From Methylovorus sp. MM2 (lineage in GTDB: Bacteria > Pseudomonadota > Gammaproteobacteria > Burkholderiales > Methylophilaceae), in contig NZ_LXUF01000001.1 in NCBI RefSeq assembly GCF_001648895.1, forward strand, positions 558,001-622,000: DNA of 64,000 nucleotides. The letters run 5' to 3'. The notes under the pieces were generated by a model. It did no database searches, had not been told where the DNA came from, and was given only the letters and a program-made list of their open reading frames with translations. Below are positions 55,679 through 64,000 of the stretch, one piece after another. Both the position numbers and the translations under genes were made by a program. How positions within the stretch are numbered: the first letter of the stretch is position 1; each line of letters opens with the position of its first letter.

Positions 55679-56596
55679 TCAGGTGATATTGATCTCATTA
55701 GTGTGGTGCACATCTGCTGTCATCGTCTTGCAGTAGTCCAGAAACGCTCGCATGCTGGCTGTCTGGTATTTCTTTTTATGCCAAACAAACATGAACTGAC
55801 GGCGTAAATCAAGCATGGGTGTCACTAGCGGTATCAGGCTGCCCCGCTTGAAATCATCGCGCAAGGTCAGACGGGAGATGCAGCCGATGCCAAGACCAGA
55901 TTCTACCGCACGTTTAATGGCTTCGGTATGTTCAAGTACCAGCCTGATATTCAGCTGGTGTTGATGATGCCGCAATGCGTGGTCGAATGTCTCACGTGTG
56001 CCGGAGCCAACCTCGCGCAGTATCCATGTTTCAGTAAGCAGATCATTTAATGTAATGGTCTTCTGGTTCGCTAATGGATGGTCTGGAGCACAAAAAACCA
56101 CTAATTCATCATCCATCCACGGTTCCGCTGTGATATCAGGATGCTGACAATTACCCTCAATTAAGCCTAAATCTAGGTCATAGTTGGCGATTTGTTGTAA
56201 AATCGCGTTGGTATTTTGCACATGTAGTTGAATTTGGCATTGCTGATGCGCTTTCATGAAAGAACCGATCAGGAGTGTGGCGATATAGTTGCCCACCGTG
56301 AGAGTTGCGCCTACTTTTAGAGAGCCTAGAGTGGCATTGCCTTGCAGCATATTCTCGACTTCTGTTGCCTGGTCCAGCAAAGCAGCTGCTACGGGTAACA
56401 GGCTACGACCCAAGTCGTTTAATTTGAGTATCTTGCCCATGCGGTCGAACAGTTTGCAGTCGAACTGTTTTTCGAGTTCAGCAAGGGCGGTGCTGGCAGC
56501 CGATTGAGAGAGCGACAACGCCTCTGCCGCGCGCGAGACATTTTCTTGCCGCGCGATGGCAACAAATACTTCAAGTTGTCTTAGGGTGTGCCGCAT
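55679..56596 (-). CDS. LysR family transcriptional regulator
   Basis: 305 residues: winged helix-turn-helix at 1-60 (RQLEVFVAIARQENVSRAAE, LSQSAASTALAELEKQ) and a periplasmic-binding-like effector domain. It does not resemble CysB at the N-terminus. It is divergent from etfB with 123 bases between and next to ETF-QO, so control of the ETF genes is the simplest idea (inference). Confidence 0.93.
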   Translation of the reverse strand: MRHTLRQLEVFVAIARQENVSRAAEALSLSQSAASTALAELEKQFDCKLFDRMGKILKLNDLGRSLLPVAAALLDQATEVENMLQGNATLGSLKVGATLTVGNYIATLLIGSFMKAHQQCQIQLHVQNTNAILQQIANYDLDLGLIEGNCQHPDITAEPWMDDELVVFCAPDHPLANQKTITLNDLLTETWILREVGSGTRETFDHALRHHQHQLNIRLVLEHTEAIKRAVESGLGIGCISRLTLRDDFKRGSLIPLVTPMLDLRRQFMFVWHKKKYQTASMRAFLDYCKTMTADVHHTNEINIT

Positions 56597-56719
56597 GCGA
56601 GGGGCCTCATGAGATAGGCTTTATATCTACTATGCAGATATATGTTATTTGAATAATTAATTTAATAGATATTCTACCGCCGATTAAAATACACGGCAAT
56701 TAAGTTTGGGAGTTGATTA

Positions 56720-57469
56720 ATGAAGGTTTTGGTGGCAGTTAAGCATGTGTTGGATTACAACATAGCACCACGCATCAAGCAGGATGGTTCGGATGTCGAT
56801 ATTGCCGGCGTCAAGATGGGCATCAACCCATTTGATGAGATCGCAGTCGAAGAAGCCGTTCGCCTGAAAGAGCGCGGCGTTGCGACTGAGATCGTAGCAG
56901 TCTCTATTGGCGGTGAAAGCAGCAAAGATACTTTGCGCCATGCATTGGCCATGGGTGCGGACCGTGCTGTATTGATTCAAACAGATGTTGTGATGCAACC
57001 GCTGGGCGTTGCTAAACTGCTGAAAGCTGTTGTCGATAAAGAAGCACCTAGTTTGATCATTCTTGGTAAGCAGGCGATTGATGATGATGCAGGCCAAACA
57101 GGCCAAATGCTCGCAGCCTTGCTTGGCGTTGGGCAGGGTACATTTGCTTCTGCAGTGACAATCAAGGATGCTGAAGTGGAAGTCGCGCGTGAAGTAGATG
57201 GTGGTAGTGAGACGGTTGTCTTGAAATTGCCTGCTGTCATCACAGCTGATTTACGTTTGAATGAGCCAAGGTTCATCAAATTGCCTAACCTGATGATGGC
57301 AAAAAAGAAACCTATCGATACATTGGCCGCTACTGATTTGGCTGCTGATTTTAGCCCGAGACTTAAACTGGCTAAAGTAGCGGAGCCACCAGTGCGTAAG
57401 GCTGGCGTGATCGTTGGTAACGTAGCTGAGTTGGTAGAAAAATTACGTAGTGAAAAGGTAATCGCATGA
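56720..57469 (+). CDS. etfB: electron transfer flavoprotein beta subunit
   Basis: 249 residues with [34 protein letters not shown] and the AMP-binding [17 protein letters not shown]. Carries electrons from dehydrogenases to ETF-QO together with EtfA. GGGAG precedes the ATG. Overlaps etfA by four bases. Confidence 0.97.
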   Translation: MKVLVAVKHVLDYNIAPRIKQDGSDVDIAGVKMGINPFDEIAVEEAVRLKERGVATEIVAVSIGGESSKDTLRHALAMGADRAVLIQTDVVMQPLGVAKLLKAVVDKEAPSLIILGKQAIDDDAGQTGQMLAALLGVGQGTFASAVTIKDAEVEVAREVDGGSETVVLKLPAVITADLRLNEPRFIKLPNLMMAKKKPIDTLAATDLAADFSPRLKLAKVAEPPVRKAGVIVGNVAELVEKLRSEKVIA

Positions 57470-58392
57470 GTGTATTGATTCTGGCCGAGCATGACGGCAA
57501 ACACCTAAAACAATCTACCCGCCAGGCAGTAACGGCTGCTACGGCATGGCAATTACCAATCCACATCGTGGTGACTGGCAATGCCATCGATGCGATTGCA
57601 CAAGAAGCTGCAAGCATCAGTAATGTCGCACGTGTGATCAAGGTTGATGGGGCACAATTCGCCCATCCATTGGCTGAGGATGTGGCTAATGTGATCACCG
57701 CAATCGGTAAAGAATATAAAGTCATACTGGCTGCGCATACTGCTTTTAGTAAGAGTGTGTTGCCACGTGCAGCTGCGGTATTAGATGTCGCGATGATCTC
57801 GGATGTGATCTCTATTACCGCACCAGCAACTTATGTGCGCCCTATCTATGCGGGCAATGTATTCGCAACCGTTGAAAGTGCTGATGCGCTGCAAGTGCTG
57901 ACAGTGCGTGCGACATCATTTGATGTGGCTGCCAATGGAGGCAGTGCAGAAATTACGAGTCTTGATGCACCAGTTGCAAACACACAAAGCCGCTGGGTGA
58001 GCGAAGAGAAAAATGTATCTGATCGTCCTGAACTGGCATCAGCACATGTTGTCATCTCTGGAGGGCGTAGCCTTGGTGAGCGCTTCAATGAATTGCTCGA
58101 CCCGGTAGCGCTTAAACTGAACGCTGCGCTGGGAGCGACGCGTGCTTGTGTCGATGCCGGTTTTGCACCGAACGATATACAGGTCGGTCAGACGGGTACG
58201 ATCGTTGCACCTGAGTTATATATCGCGGTCGGCATCTCTGGTGCGATGCAACATATCGCCGGTATCAAGGATAGTAAAGTGATCGTGGCGATCAATCATG
58301 ATCCTGATGCACCTATTTTCAGGTACGCCGATTATGGTTTGGTTGCTGATCTGTTCGACGCTTTGCCGCAATTGAATGCGGCGCTTAATTAA
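57466..58392 (+). CDS. etfA: electron transfer flavoprotein alpha subunit
   Basis: 308 residues; FAD site in the C-terminal part: [42 protein letters not shown] and [15 protein letters not shown]. Forms the heterodimer with EtfB. Followed by fpr after 25 bases. Confidence 0.97.
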   Translation: MSVLILAEHDGKHLKQSTRQAVTAATAWQLPIHIVVTGNAIDAIAQEAASISNVARVIKVDGAQFAHPLAEDVANVITAIGKEYKVILAAHTAFSKSVLPRAAAVLDVAMISDVISITAPATYVRPIYAGNVFATVESADALQVLTVRATSFDVAANGGSAEITSLDAPVANTQSRWVSEEKNVSDRPELASAHVVISGGRSLGERFNELLDPVALKLNAALGATRACVDAGFAPNDIQVGQTGTIVAPELYIAVGISGAMQHIAGIKDSKVIVAINHDPDAPIFRYADYGLVADLFDALPQLNAALN

Positions 58393-58417
58393 TCACAATA
58401 TTCTGGAAAGCTGAAAT

Positions 58418-59194
58418 ATGGCCTCTTTTTACACCGAGAAAGTCTTATCGGTAAAACATTGGAACGATAGTTTGTTCACCTTCTCAACTACACGCGACGA
58501 TGCGTTACGTTTCGAGAACGGCCAATTCGTGATGATCGGCCTGGATGTGAATGGCAAGCCACTGATGCGTGCTTACAGTATTGCCAGTGCAAACTATGCC
58601 GAACATCTTGAGTTCTTTAGTATCAAAGTGCCTAACGGCCCATTGACTTCACGCCTGCAACATCTAAAAGTGGGTGATGAGGTTCTGGTCAGCCGTAAGC
58701 CTACAGGGACTTTGCTCTTATCTGACTTGAAGCCTGGAAAGAATCTTTATCTGCTATCTACTGGTACTGGTTTGGCGCCATTCATCAGTTTGATACAAGA
58801 TCCTGAGACGTATGAGCGTTTTGAAAAAGTGATTCTCGTGCACGGTGTGCGCCGTGTGAATGATCTGGCTTATGAAGAGTTCATCACTAAAGAACTGCCA
58901 CAAAACGAGTTCTTTGGTGAGCAAGTGCAAAAGCAGCTAATTTACTATCCGACTGTAACGCGTGAACCATTCAAATATGAAGGTCGCCTGACTGACTTGA
59001 TGGCAAATGGTAAGTTATATGCTGATATCGGTTTGCCTCCGCTGAACCCTGAAACTGATCGTGCGATGTTGTGCGGTAGCCCCGGCATGCTGGAAGATAC
59101 CTGCAAGATTTTGGATGCAGCAGGCCTTAAAGTGTCTGAACGTATTGGCGATATCGGTGACTACGTGATCGAGCGCGCATTCGCTGAAAAGTAA
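58418..59194 (+). CDS. fpr: ferredoxin--NADP+ reductase
   Basis: 258 residues: FAD-binding RAYSIASANYAEHLEFFSI and NADP-binding LLSTGTGLAPFISLIQDPE, GSPGMLEDT, ending VIERAFAEK, the typical C-terminus of the proteobacterial enzyme. Probably co-transcribed with etfBA. A terminator follows. Confidence 0.96.
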   Translation: MASFYTEKVLSVKHWNDSLFTFSTTRDDALRFENGQFVMIGLDVNGKPLMRAYSIASANYAEHLEFFSIKVPNGPLTSRLQHLKVGDEVLVSRKPTGTLLLSDLKPGKNLYLLSTGTGLAPFISLIQDPETYERFEKVILVHGVRRVNDLAYEEFITKELPQNEFFGEQVQKQLIYYPTVTREPFKYEGRLTDLMANGKLYADIGLPPLNPETDRAMLCGSPGMLEDTCKILDAAGLKVSERIGDIGDYVIERAFAEK

Positions 59195-59212
59195 TTAATT
59201 AGTATGTTGAAG

Positions 59213-59244
59213 AACGGCAGCTTGCAAACGAGCTGCCGTTTTTT
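59213..59244 (+). terminator. intrinsic terminator after fpr
   Basis: Ten-base stem (AACGGCAGCT and complement), eight-base loop, six T. Confidence 0.92.
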
Positions 59245-59281
59245 ATTTGTACTCGCGCATGATTTCAGATAGTTTAGGCTC

Positions 59282-60418
59282 ATGAGTTTAGAGATAGCCA
59301 TCGCCACTAGTTTTTCACAGATCGATGCCGGTGAATGGGATGCCATCAGCGATGGATCGCCAGTATTAAGCCATGTATTCCTCAGCACATTGGAAGAATC
59401 GCATTGTGTCGGTGAAGGTACAGGTTGGCAGCCATATCCTATTGTCGTGCGAGAGTCTGGCATATTGGTAGGCGCGGCTCCGCTATATCTTAAAAGTCAC
59501 TCCTACGGTGAGTATGTGTTCGACTGGTCATGGGCCGACGCATACGAGCGCAGCGGGCTATCTTATTACCCCAAGTTGCTTGTCGCTATCCCATTCACGC
59601 CAGTGACTGGGGCACGCTTACTTGGCTCTCGCCCTGAAGTTCAAACGTTATTAGTACGCGTGCTAGAGCAGCAGATGCAAGAGCACGATCTTTCATCTGC
59701 ACATGTATTGTTTACCGATGATACCTCGTCTAATGCATTGCAATCTGCTGGATGGCTGTTGCGTGATGGCGTGCAATTCCGCTGGGAGAACGATAGCTTT
59801 AAGGATTTTGAAGATTTTCTCAGTCGGCTTGCACACGACAAGCGCAAGAAGATCAGGCAGGAACGTAAAAAGATCATCAATGCCGGTGTGACTTGTAAAC
59901 AGCTAAGAGGAAATGAGGCCAGTGAAACTGATTGGGATTTCTTCTTCCAGTGTTATGAGCATACTTACCGTGAACATCGATCCACGCCATATCTGAATCG
60001 AGCGTTCTTTCGGTTACTGGCGCAACGTATGCCAGACAATATCTTATTGATTCTTGCCGAACGTGAAGGAAAACCTATTGCAGCCGCGCTGAATTTTTAT
60101 GACGAACAGGCTTTATATGGGCGCTATTGGGGTGCGATGGAATATGTGCCTGCATTACATTTCGAGCTGTGTTATTACCAAGCACAAGCGTTTTGTATAG
60201 CGCAGGGTATTCGTTATTTTGAAGGAGGTGCGCAAGGTGAACACAAGCTAGCGCGCGGCTTTTTGCCTAGAGCGACACGCTCATATCACAAAATCGCGCA
60301 TACTGAATTCGAGGCCGCTATTAAAGAATATGTCAGACGCGAGTCGCGAGGGATGGCGGTATACAACAATGAGTTGGAAGAGCGCGCGCCCTATAAACAT
60401 CTCGATGATATTCCCTAG
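59282..60418 (+). CDS. FemAB-like / COG3146 acyltransferase
   Basis: 378 residues of the GNAT-fold, peptidogalycan-biosynthesis-like family (DUF482). Signatures: YPIVVRESGILVGAAPLYLK, YPKLLVAIPFTPVTGARLL, HDKRKKIRQERKKI and EGGAQGEHKLARGFLP. It probably transfers an acyl or aminoacyl group; substrate unknown. Single gene after the fpr terminator. Confidence 0.88.
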   Translation: MSLEIAIATSFSQIDAGEWDAISDGSPVLSHVFLSTLEESHCVGEGTGWQPYPIVVRESGILVGAAPLYLKSHSYGEYVFDWSWADAYERSGLSYYPKLLVAIPFTPVTGARLLGSRPEVQTLLVRVLEQQMQEHDLSSAHVLFTDDTSSNALQSAGWLLRDGVQFRWENDSFKDFEDFLSRLAHDKRKKIRQERKKIINAGVTCKQLRGNEASETDWDFFFQCYEHTYREHRSTPYLNRAFFRLLAQRMPDNILLILAEREGKPIAAALNFYDEQALYGRYWGAMEYVPALHFELCYYQAQAFCIAQGIRYFEGGAQGEHKLARGFLPRATRSYHKIAHTEFEAAIKEYVRRESRGMAVYNNELEERAPYKHLDDIP

Positions 60419-60428
60419 TTAAAATCAT

Positions 60429-60451
60429 TAGGCGTTATCAGATAGCGCCTA
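60429..60451 (+). terminator. weak hairpin after COG3146 gene
   Basis: TAGGCG pairs with CGCCTA around a short loop, with more pairs inside; no T-run. Position, ten bases past the stop, suggests a terminator or processing site. Confidence 0.35.
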
Positions 60452-60597
60452 CAGTCGAATCCTCCATCTTCTGATGATCGGGATAAGTGATAAGTCATAA
60501 GCTGGGCTATTGGCTAATATCATCTCGGTATTAGTGAATGAATAAAAAGGTATCTCCTATGCGGGATGCTCATTATTAATATCTGGAGGATAAGAAA

Positions 60598-60891
60598 ATG
60601 CGTAAATTGATAGCAGTATTGTTTGCATCAAGTTTGTTATCTAGCCCGTATATGGCATCTGCGGCATCTAAAGAAGAAACGCCGCAAGCGCCTGTACAGT
60701 CTGCAACCAAACCGGGTACCCCTAATACCAATGCTAAACCAGAGTATCTTGAAGCTCAGCCTGAGAACGTGATGCCTAAAAATGATGGCACTACTGATTC
60801 AAAGAGCAAACATGGCGATAGCACCAAGAAACTTGAAAAAGGTAAGAGCCACAATAAAAAGCCAGATGCTGGTGGCGTAGAAGTGAAATAG
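60598..60891 (+). CDS. small exported Lys-rich protein, unknown
   Basis: 97 residues with a clear signal peptide (MRKLIAVLFASSLLSSPYMA, cleaved near 23). The mature chain is low-complexity, rich in Lys, Pro, Thr, Asn, and probably disordered. GGAGG precedes the ATG and a terminator follows, so it is a real single-gene unit. No family recognised. Confidence 0.75.
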   Translation: MRKLIAVLFASSLLSSPYMASAASKEETPQAPVQSATKPGTPNTNAKPEYLEAQPENVMPKNDGTTDSKSKHGDSTKKLEKGKSHNKKPDAGGVEVK

Positions 60892-60907
60892 TTTTTGCAA
60901 AGCAGAA

Positions 60908-60933
60908 AAGCCCGATTTAGTCGGGCTTTATTT
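60908..60933. terminator. intrinsic terminator after small exported protein
   Basis: Stem AAGCCCGA/TCGGGCTT with a five-base loop, flanked by A-run and T-rich sequence; can serve both convergent genes. Confidence 0.85.
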
Positions 60934-60958
60934 ATGGGCAAAAACTGATAAATAAAAC

Positions 60959-62002
60959 CTAAGCGGAGGTTTTGTCTAATTCTTGATGGAGCTCTTCATG
61001 GAGTTCGGCAACGATCTCAAAAGAGCGTAAACGCGCGGTATGGTCGAATATCTGTGCTGCAACCATGATCTCATCAGCTTCGGTCTCTTCTATGATGCGT
61101 TGCAAACCCTCTTTCACAGAGGCTTTATCCCCTACGATAGAATAATTCAGCGTGTGTTCGATGCCTACGCGTTCACCGGCATCGAGGATGCTATTCACAT
61201 CATCTACTGGCGGCAAAAGTTTGGTCGGAGTGCCACGTCGCAAATTGATGAATTGCTGTATGAGCGATGTGAATAGTTTGCGGGCTTCAGTAGTCGTGTC
61301 TGCGGCGAACACATTGGTCGTTACCATCGCATAAGGTTTTTGCAGGTGTTCGGATGGCCTGAATTGTGAGCGGTACATATCCAGCGCTTGCATCAATGCG
61401 GCTGGTGCAAAATGTGCTGCAAATGCGAAAGGCAAGCCCATCTCGGCGGCTAATTGCGCGCTATAAAGACTGGAACCTAATAGCCATATTGGTACATTCA
61501 ACCCACTACCGGGAACTGCCCGCACTTGGCGGCCATCTTCAAGATATTGGTTCTCGACCTCTGCTTCTTCAGCCGAAAAGTAGCGTTGCAACTCAGATAC
61601 ATCATTCGGGAAGTTGTCTGCGCTACTGGCAAGGTTACGCCTAAGCGCACGTGCGGTCTTCATATCAGTGCCGGGCGCACGACCAAGGCCAAGATCAATG
61701 CGGTCTGGATAGAGAGATGCCAACGTGCCAAACTGTTCTGCTATCACTAAAGGTGCATGGTTCGGTAACATCACACCACCAGAGCCTACACGTATCGTCT
61801 TTGTGCCATTGGCTACATGGCCTATCACTACTGCGGTAGCGGCACTGGCGATGCCTGGCATATTATGGTGCTCTGCAAGCCAGTAACGTTTGTATTGCCA
61901 ACGCTCGGCATGTTGTGCGAGATCCAAACTATTGCGGAAAGCATCTGCCGCAGTTGCACCTTGTACGATGGGTGATAAATCCAGTACGGAAAAAGGAATC
62001 AT
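60959..62002 (-). CDS. LLM class flavin-dependent oxidoreductase
   Basis: 347 residues from ATG 62002 ([20 protein letters not shown], the family N-terminus); the frame is open to 62047. Luciferase-like monooxygenase fold with [38 protein letters not shown] and [16 protein letters not shown]-dependent; substrate unknown. Divergent from the AraC gene. Confidence 0.92.
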   Translation of the reverse strand: MIPFSVLDLSPIVQGATAADAFRNSLDLAQHAERWQYKRYWLAEHHNMPGIASAATAVVIGHVANGTKTIRVGSGGVMLPNHAPLVIAEQFGTLASLYPDRIDLGLGRAPGTDMKTARALRRNLASSADNFPNDVSELQRYFSAEEAEVENQYLEDGRQVRAVPGSGLNVPIWLLGSSLYSAQLAAEMGLPFAFAAHFAPAALMQALDMYRSQFRPSEHLQKPYAMVTTNVFAADTTTEARKLFTSLIQQFINLRRGTPTKLLPPVDDVNSILDAGERVGIEHTLNYSIVGDKASVKEGLQRIIEETEADEIMVAAQIFDHTARLRSFEIVAELHEELHQELDKTSA

Positions 62003-62080
62003 GGTATTAATATGGAGGTTGAAATATAGGAAAGCAAGTATTTGCACTATAAAATAGGGCTATAGTGCTTTCTGGAATGC

Positions 62081-62995
62081 ATGCGTTGGTTTGCAAAAAA
62101 TCACTTTCGAATGATTGGTTTAATTAGCGTTGACCAGTCGTTATTACTTGCCTGTATGAATATGAAAAATTCTGCTATCACTGTTGCAATGCCTGATTGC
62201 GTTTTTACGAATGCTAATGGCCTGACAGTAAACCCTGATACATCGGAACGGCCTGTCGTTGCCGTGGCTGTCAGCTATACAAAAGGCCACGCAGTCAACG
62301 CACACTCGCATAAGCGTGGGCAGCTCATGTTCGTTATCTCCGGCAGTATGCGTATCGATACTGAAGAGGGATCTTGGGTAACGCCACCCGGGCGTGCATT
62401 CTGGGTGCCGAGCAATATTCCTCATAGCGTTACCTATACACAGGCCGCGCAGTTACGAACTGCTTATGTGCGCGCTGATTTACTGGCATCACTCCCCGTC
62501 AGATGTTGTGTGCTGAAACTTTCTACATTATTACGTGAGCTGGTCATCAGCGCCGTGGATATTGGCTGGGATTACGAAGATCGAAGCCGTGAATATCGCT
62601 TAATGGAGGTGCTGGTTGACCAGATCGCCATTGAGAACGAAGCACCATTATTTTTGCCTGAGGGTCGCGATCCGCGTTTAAAGAAGATAACCGCGGCCTT
62701 GCATGAGAACCCCGGTGATAACCGACCTATCGAAGCGTGGTCTAACTATGCTGGTGCAAGCCCGAGAACCTTATCCCGGCTTTTCCTTAAAGAAACGACG
62801 CTGACTTTCTCAGCGTGGCGACAGCAGCTTTGCCTGATTCGTGCAGTCGAGATGCTGGTGGAAGGGCATAGTGTGACCAAGATTGCCTTTTCACTTGGCT
62901 ACAGTAGTACGGGCAGCTTTACCACGATGTTCACTCGCGTGATGGGTGAGCCGCCGACTGTTTATCTTAATCGGTGGGATCACCCTTCACACTAA
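62081..62995 (+). CDS. AraC family transcriptional regulator
   Basis: Up to 304 residues: an N-terminal cupin sensor (GHAVNAHSHKRGQLMFVISG, FWVPSNIPHSV) and two C-terminal helix-turn-helix motifs (WSNYAGASPRTLSRLFLKET, TKIAFSLGYSSTGSFTTMF). The true start may be ATG 62156 or 62162, since the first 25 residues are not family-like and no start has a good ribosome binding site. Lies between the LLM oxidoreductase and the efflux adaptor, either of which it may control. Confidence 0.9.
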   Translation: MRWFAKNHFRMIGLISVDQSLLLACMNMKNSAITVAMPDCVFTNANGLTVNPDTSERPVVAVAVSYTKGHAVNAHSHKRGQLMFVISGSMRIDTEEGSWVTPPGRAFWVPSNIPHSVTYTQAAQLRTAYVRADLLASLPVRCCVLKLSTLLRELVISAVDIGWDYEDRSREYRLMEVLVDQIAIENEAPLFLPEGRDPRLKKITAALHENPGDNRPIEAWSNYAGASPRTLSRLFLKETTLTFSAWRQQLCLIRAVEMLVEGHSVTKIAFSLGYSSTGSFTTMFTRVMGEPPTVYLNRWDHPSH

Positions 62996-63000
62996 TCTGA

Positions 63001-64000
63001 TTAGCCTGCTTTCGCTGGGCTGACATCTTCTTTTTTGATATGGACTTCTTCACCATCGACGATTCCGTCTGGCGGGTTGTCAATCACGCGGTCATCCGCA
63101 TTGACCCCAGAACTTAACTCGATGACTTTGCCCAGATCACGGGAAATCTCTACCGATTTTAATGCCACCTTGTTGTCGGCATCCACGGTTGCAACGCGTA
63201 GACCTGATTTATCTAAGATCAATGCGCTGGATGGGATATTCAGCGTAGCCTGATTAGAGGGTAGGTCAAATGTCACTTTTGCATAGCCACCGGGCAATAA
63301 TTCACCGGCGGCATTGTCTACAGCAAGTTGCATCAATGTGGTGCCTGACGATGCATCGACTGCCTTTGAAGATGAGGCAACGATAGCCTTGAAGCTCTTG
63401 CCGGGGTACTCAGGCACTGAAATACTGGCTGTGCTGCCAGTCTTGATACTCGCAGCATAGCTTTGCGGCACGCTGACATACAAACGTAGCTTCTTGGTGT
63501 CTGAGACAACGAACAACGCAGGGCCACTGCTGCTGCCAACATTGATCAATGCGCCGATATCCGTTGTACGAGCAGTGACGATACCATCGAATGGCGCAAC
63601 GATACGAGTGAAAGCTTTGGTTGCCTGAATACGGTCAAGGTTGGCCTGTGCAGATTGCAGCAATGCTTTTTTAGTCGCTAGGTCACCCGCTTTATCATCG
63701 AATTCCTGACGTGATACCGAGTTAGAATCGAGTAATGATTCGATGCGTTTTGACGTGATGGCCGCTAGATCGACATTTGCTTGGTAGCTTGCCAGATCTG
63801 CTTTCGCTTGCAACAGTTGCTGGTCGAGGTCGGGTGTTTCGATCTCACCAAGTAGTTGGCCCGCTTTTACTGGCGTGCCAATATCTACATTCCAGCTTTT
63901 GAGATAACCGCTGACGCGTGCATAGATCGGGGCATTCGCGAATGCTTCGAATCGGCCGGGTAGATCAAGATTGCGCGACTCCCCCGTATTGCTGGGAGAT
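63001..64000 (-). CDS. RND efflux periplasmic adaptor subunit (N-terminus beyond window)
   Basis: The frame stays open to the window edge: residues such as FEAFANAPIYARVSGYL and VDIGTPVKAGQLLGEI upstream of the first TTG/ATG are the lipoyl-like hairpin of membrane-fusion proteins. Visible: the coiled-coil hairpin (SKRIESLLDSNSVSRQEFDD), ATKAFTRIVAPFDGIVTART, beta-barrel and the membrane-proximal domain. HlyD/AcrA-type adaptor; pump genes would lie outside. Convergent with the AraC gene, stops six bases apart. Confidence 0.92.
   Translation of the reverse strand, partial: SPSNTGESRNLDLPGRFEAFANAPIYARVSGYLKSWNVDIGTPVKAGQLLGEIETPDLDQQLLQAKADLASYQANVDLAAITSKRIESLLDSNSVSRQEFDDKAGDLATKKALLQSAQANLDRIQATKAFTRIVAPFDGIVTARTTDIGALINVGSSSGPALFVVSDTKKLRLYVSVPQSYAASIKTGSTASISVPEYPGKSFKAIVASSSKAVDASSGTTLMQLAVDNAAGELLPGGYAKVTFDLPSNQATLNIPSSALILDKSGLRVATVDADNKVALKSVEISRDLGKVIELSSGVNADDRVIDNPPDGIVDGEEVHIKKEDVSPAKAG

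Noticed and set aside
55679-56596. LysR protein as CysB, the sulfur regulator
   Set aside because: Its N-terminus and length differ from CysB, and it lies divergent from etfB rather than near the sulfur genes.
1-64000. tRNA, rRNA, CRISPR, insertion sequence or prophage
   Set aside because: Reading both strands of the gaps I found no tRNA-like arms, repeat-spacer pattern, transposase or terminal inverted repeats. A tRNAscan-SE or ISfinder run would settle this.

Overview
The window is chromosomal DNA from a Gram-negative bacterium, most likely a betaproteobacterium. The clues are the gene orders obgE-proB, murJ-ribF-ileS-lspA, glyQ-glyS-gmhB-plsC and miaB-phoH-ybeY-corC, together with a cbb3 oxidase operon, ETF/ETF-QO genes and a PEP-CTERM protein. 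The moderate, slightly AT-leaning base composition and the overall content would fit Methylophilaceae (Methylotenera-like). That family guess is an inference: no methanol- or methylamine-oxidation gene lies in the window. I see no insertion sequence, prophage, CRISPR array, tRNA or rRNA.

Layout. 1-9434 is housekeeping: the obgE 3' end, proB, purE, purK, rpsT, murJ, ribF, ileS and lspA, followed by a lone PEP-CTERM protein. 10485-23357 is a sulfur island of three transcription units. (a) On the minus strand lie a CysP-like binding protein, a degenerate EAL-domain protein, and cysT-cysW-cysA. (b) On the plus strand lie serine O-acetyltransferase (epsC/srpH type), a family 2A encapsulin shell protein and its cysteine desulfurase cargo. 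(c) On the minus strand lie yezD (DUF2292), an OprO/P-type porin, an Sbp-like sulfate-binding protein, a DUF2325 protein, a single-domain TOBE/Mop protein and a previously uncalled 53-residue membrane ORF. Together these could import sulfate or thiosulfate, make O-acetylserine for cysteine synthesis, and move cysteine sulfur into a protein nanocompartment.

In that island a 17-base element (tandem ACCGGA with an 8-base period) occurs almost unchanged in front of epsC and in front of the porin gene. The epsC copy sits between a small hairpin and a strong intrinsic terminator, which looks like a regulatory leader or a small RNA. This is the most novel-looking signal in the window.

23591-28983 holds cob(I)alamin adenosyltransferase, murI, a membrane-anchored ankyrin-repeat protein, a CHCC zinc-finger protein, ilvE and ompW. 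29075-37859 is a respiratory cluster: SCO, ccoN-O-Q-P, ccoG, an unusually long fixH-like gene and the copper ATPase ccoI. 37869-49330 (mostly minus) holds YgjP protease, plsC, gmhB, glyS, glyQ, lnt, corC, ybeY, phoH and miaB, with mscL on the plus strand. 49537-53937 holds cysG, an EnvZ/OmpR-type two-component pair and a secreted EF-hand protein. 53966-59194 holds ETF-QO, a LysR regulator, etfB-etfA and a ferredoxin-NADP reductase. The window ends with a FemAB-like acyltransferase, a small secreted protein, a luciferase-like oxidoreductase, an AraC regulator and the 3' part of an RND efflux adaptor.
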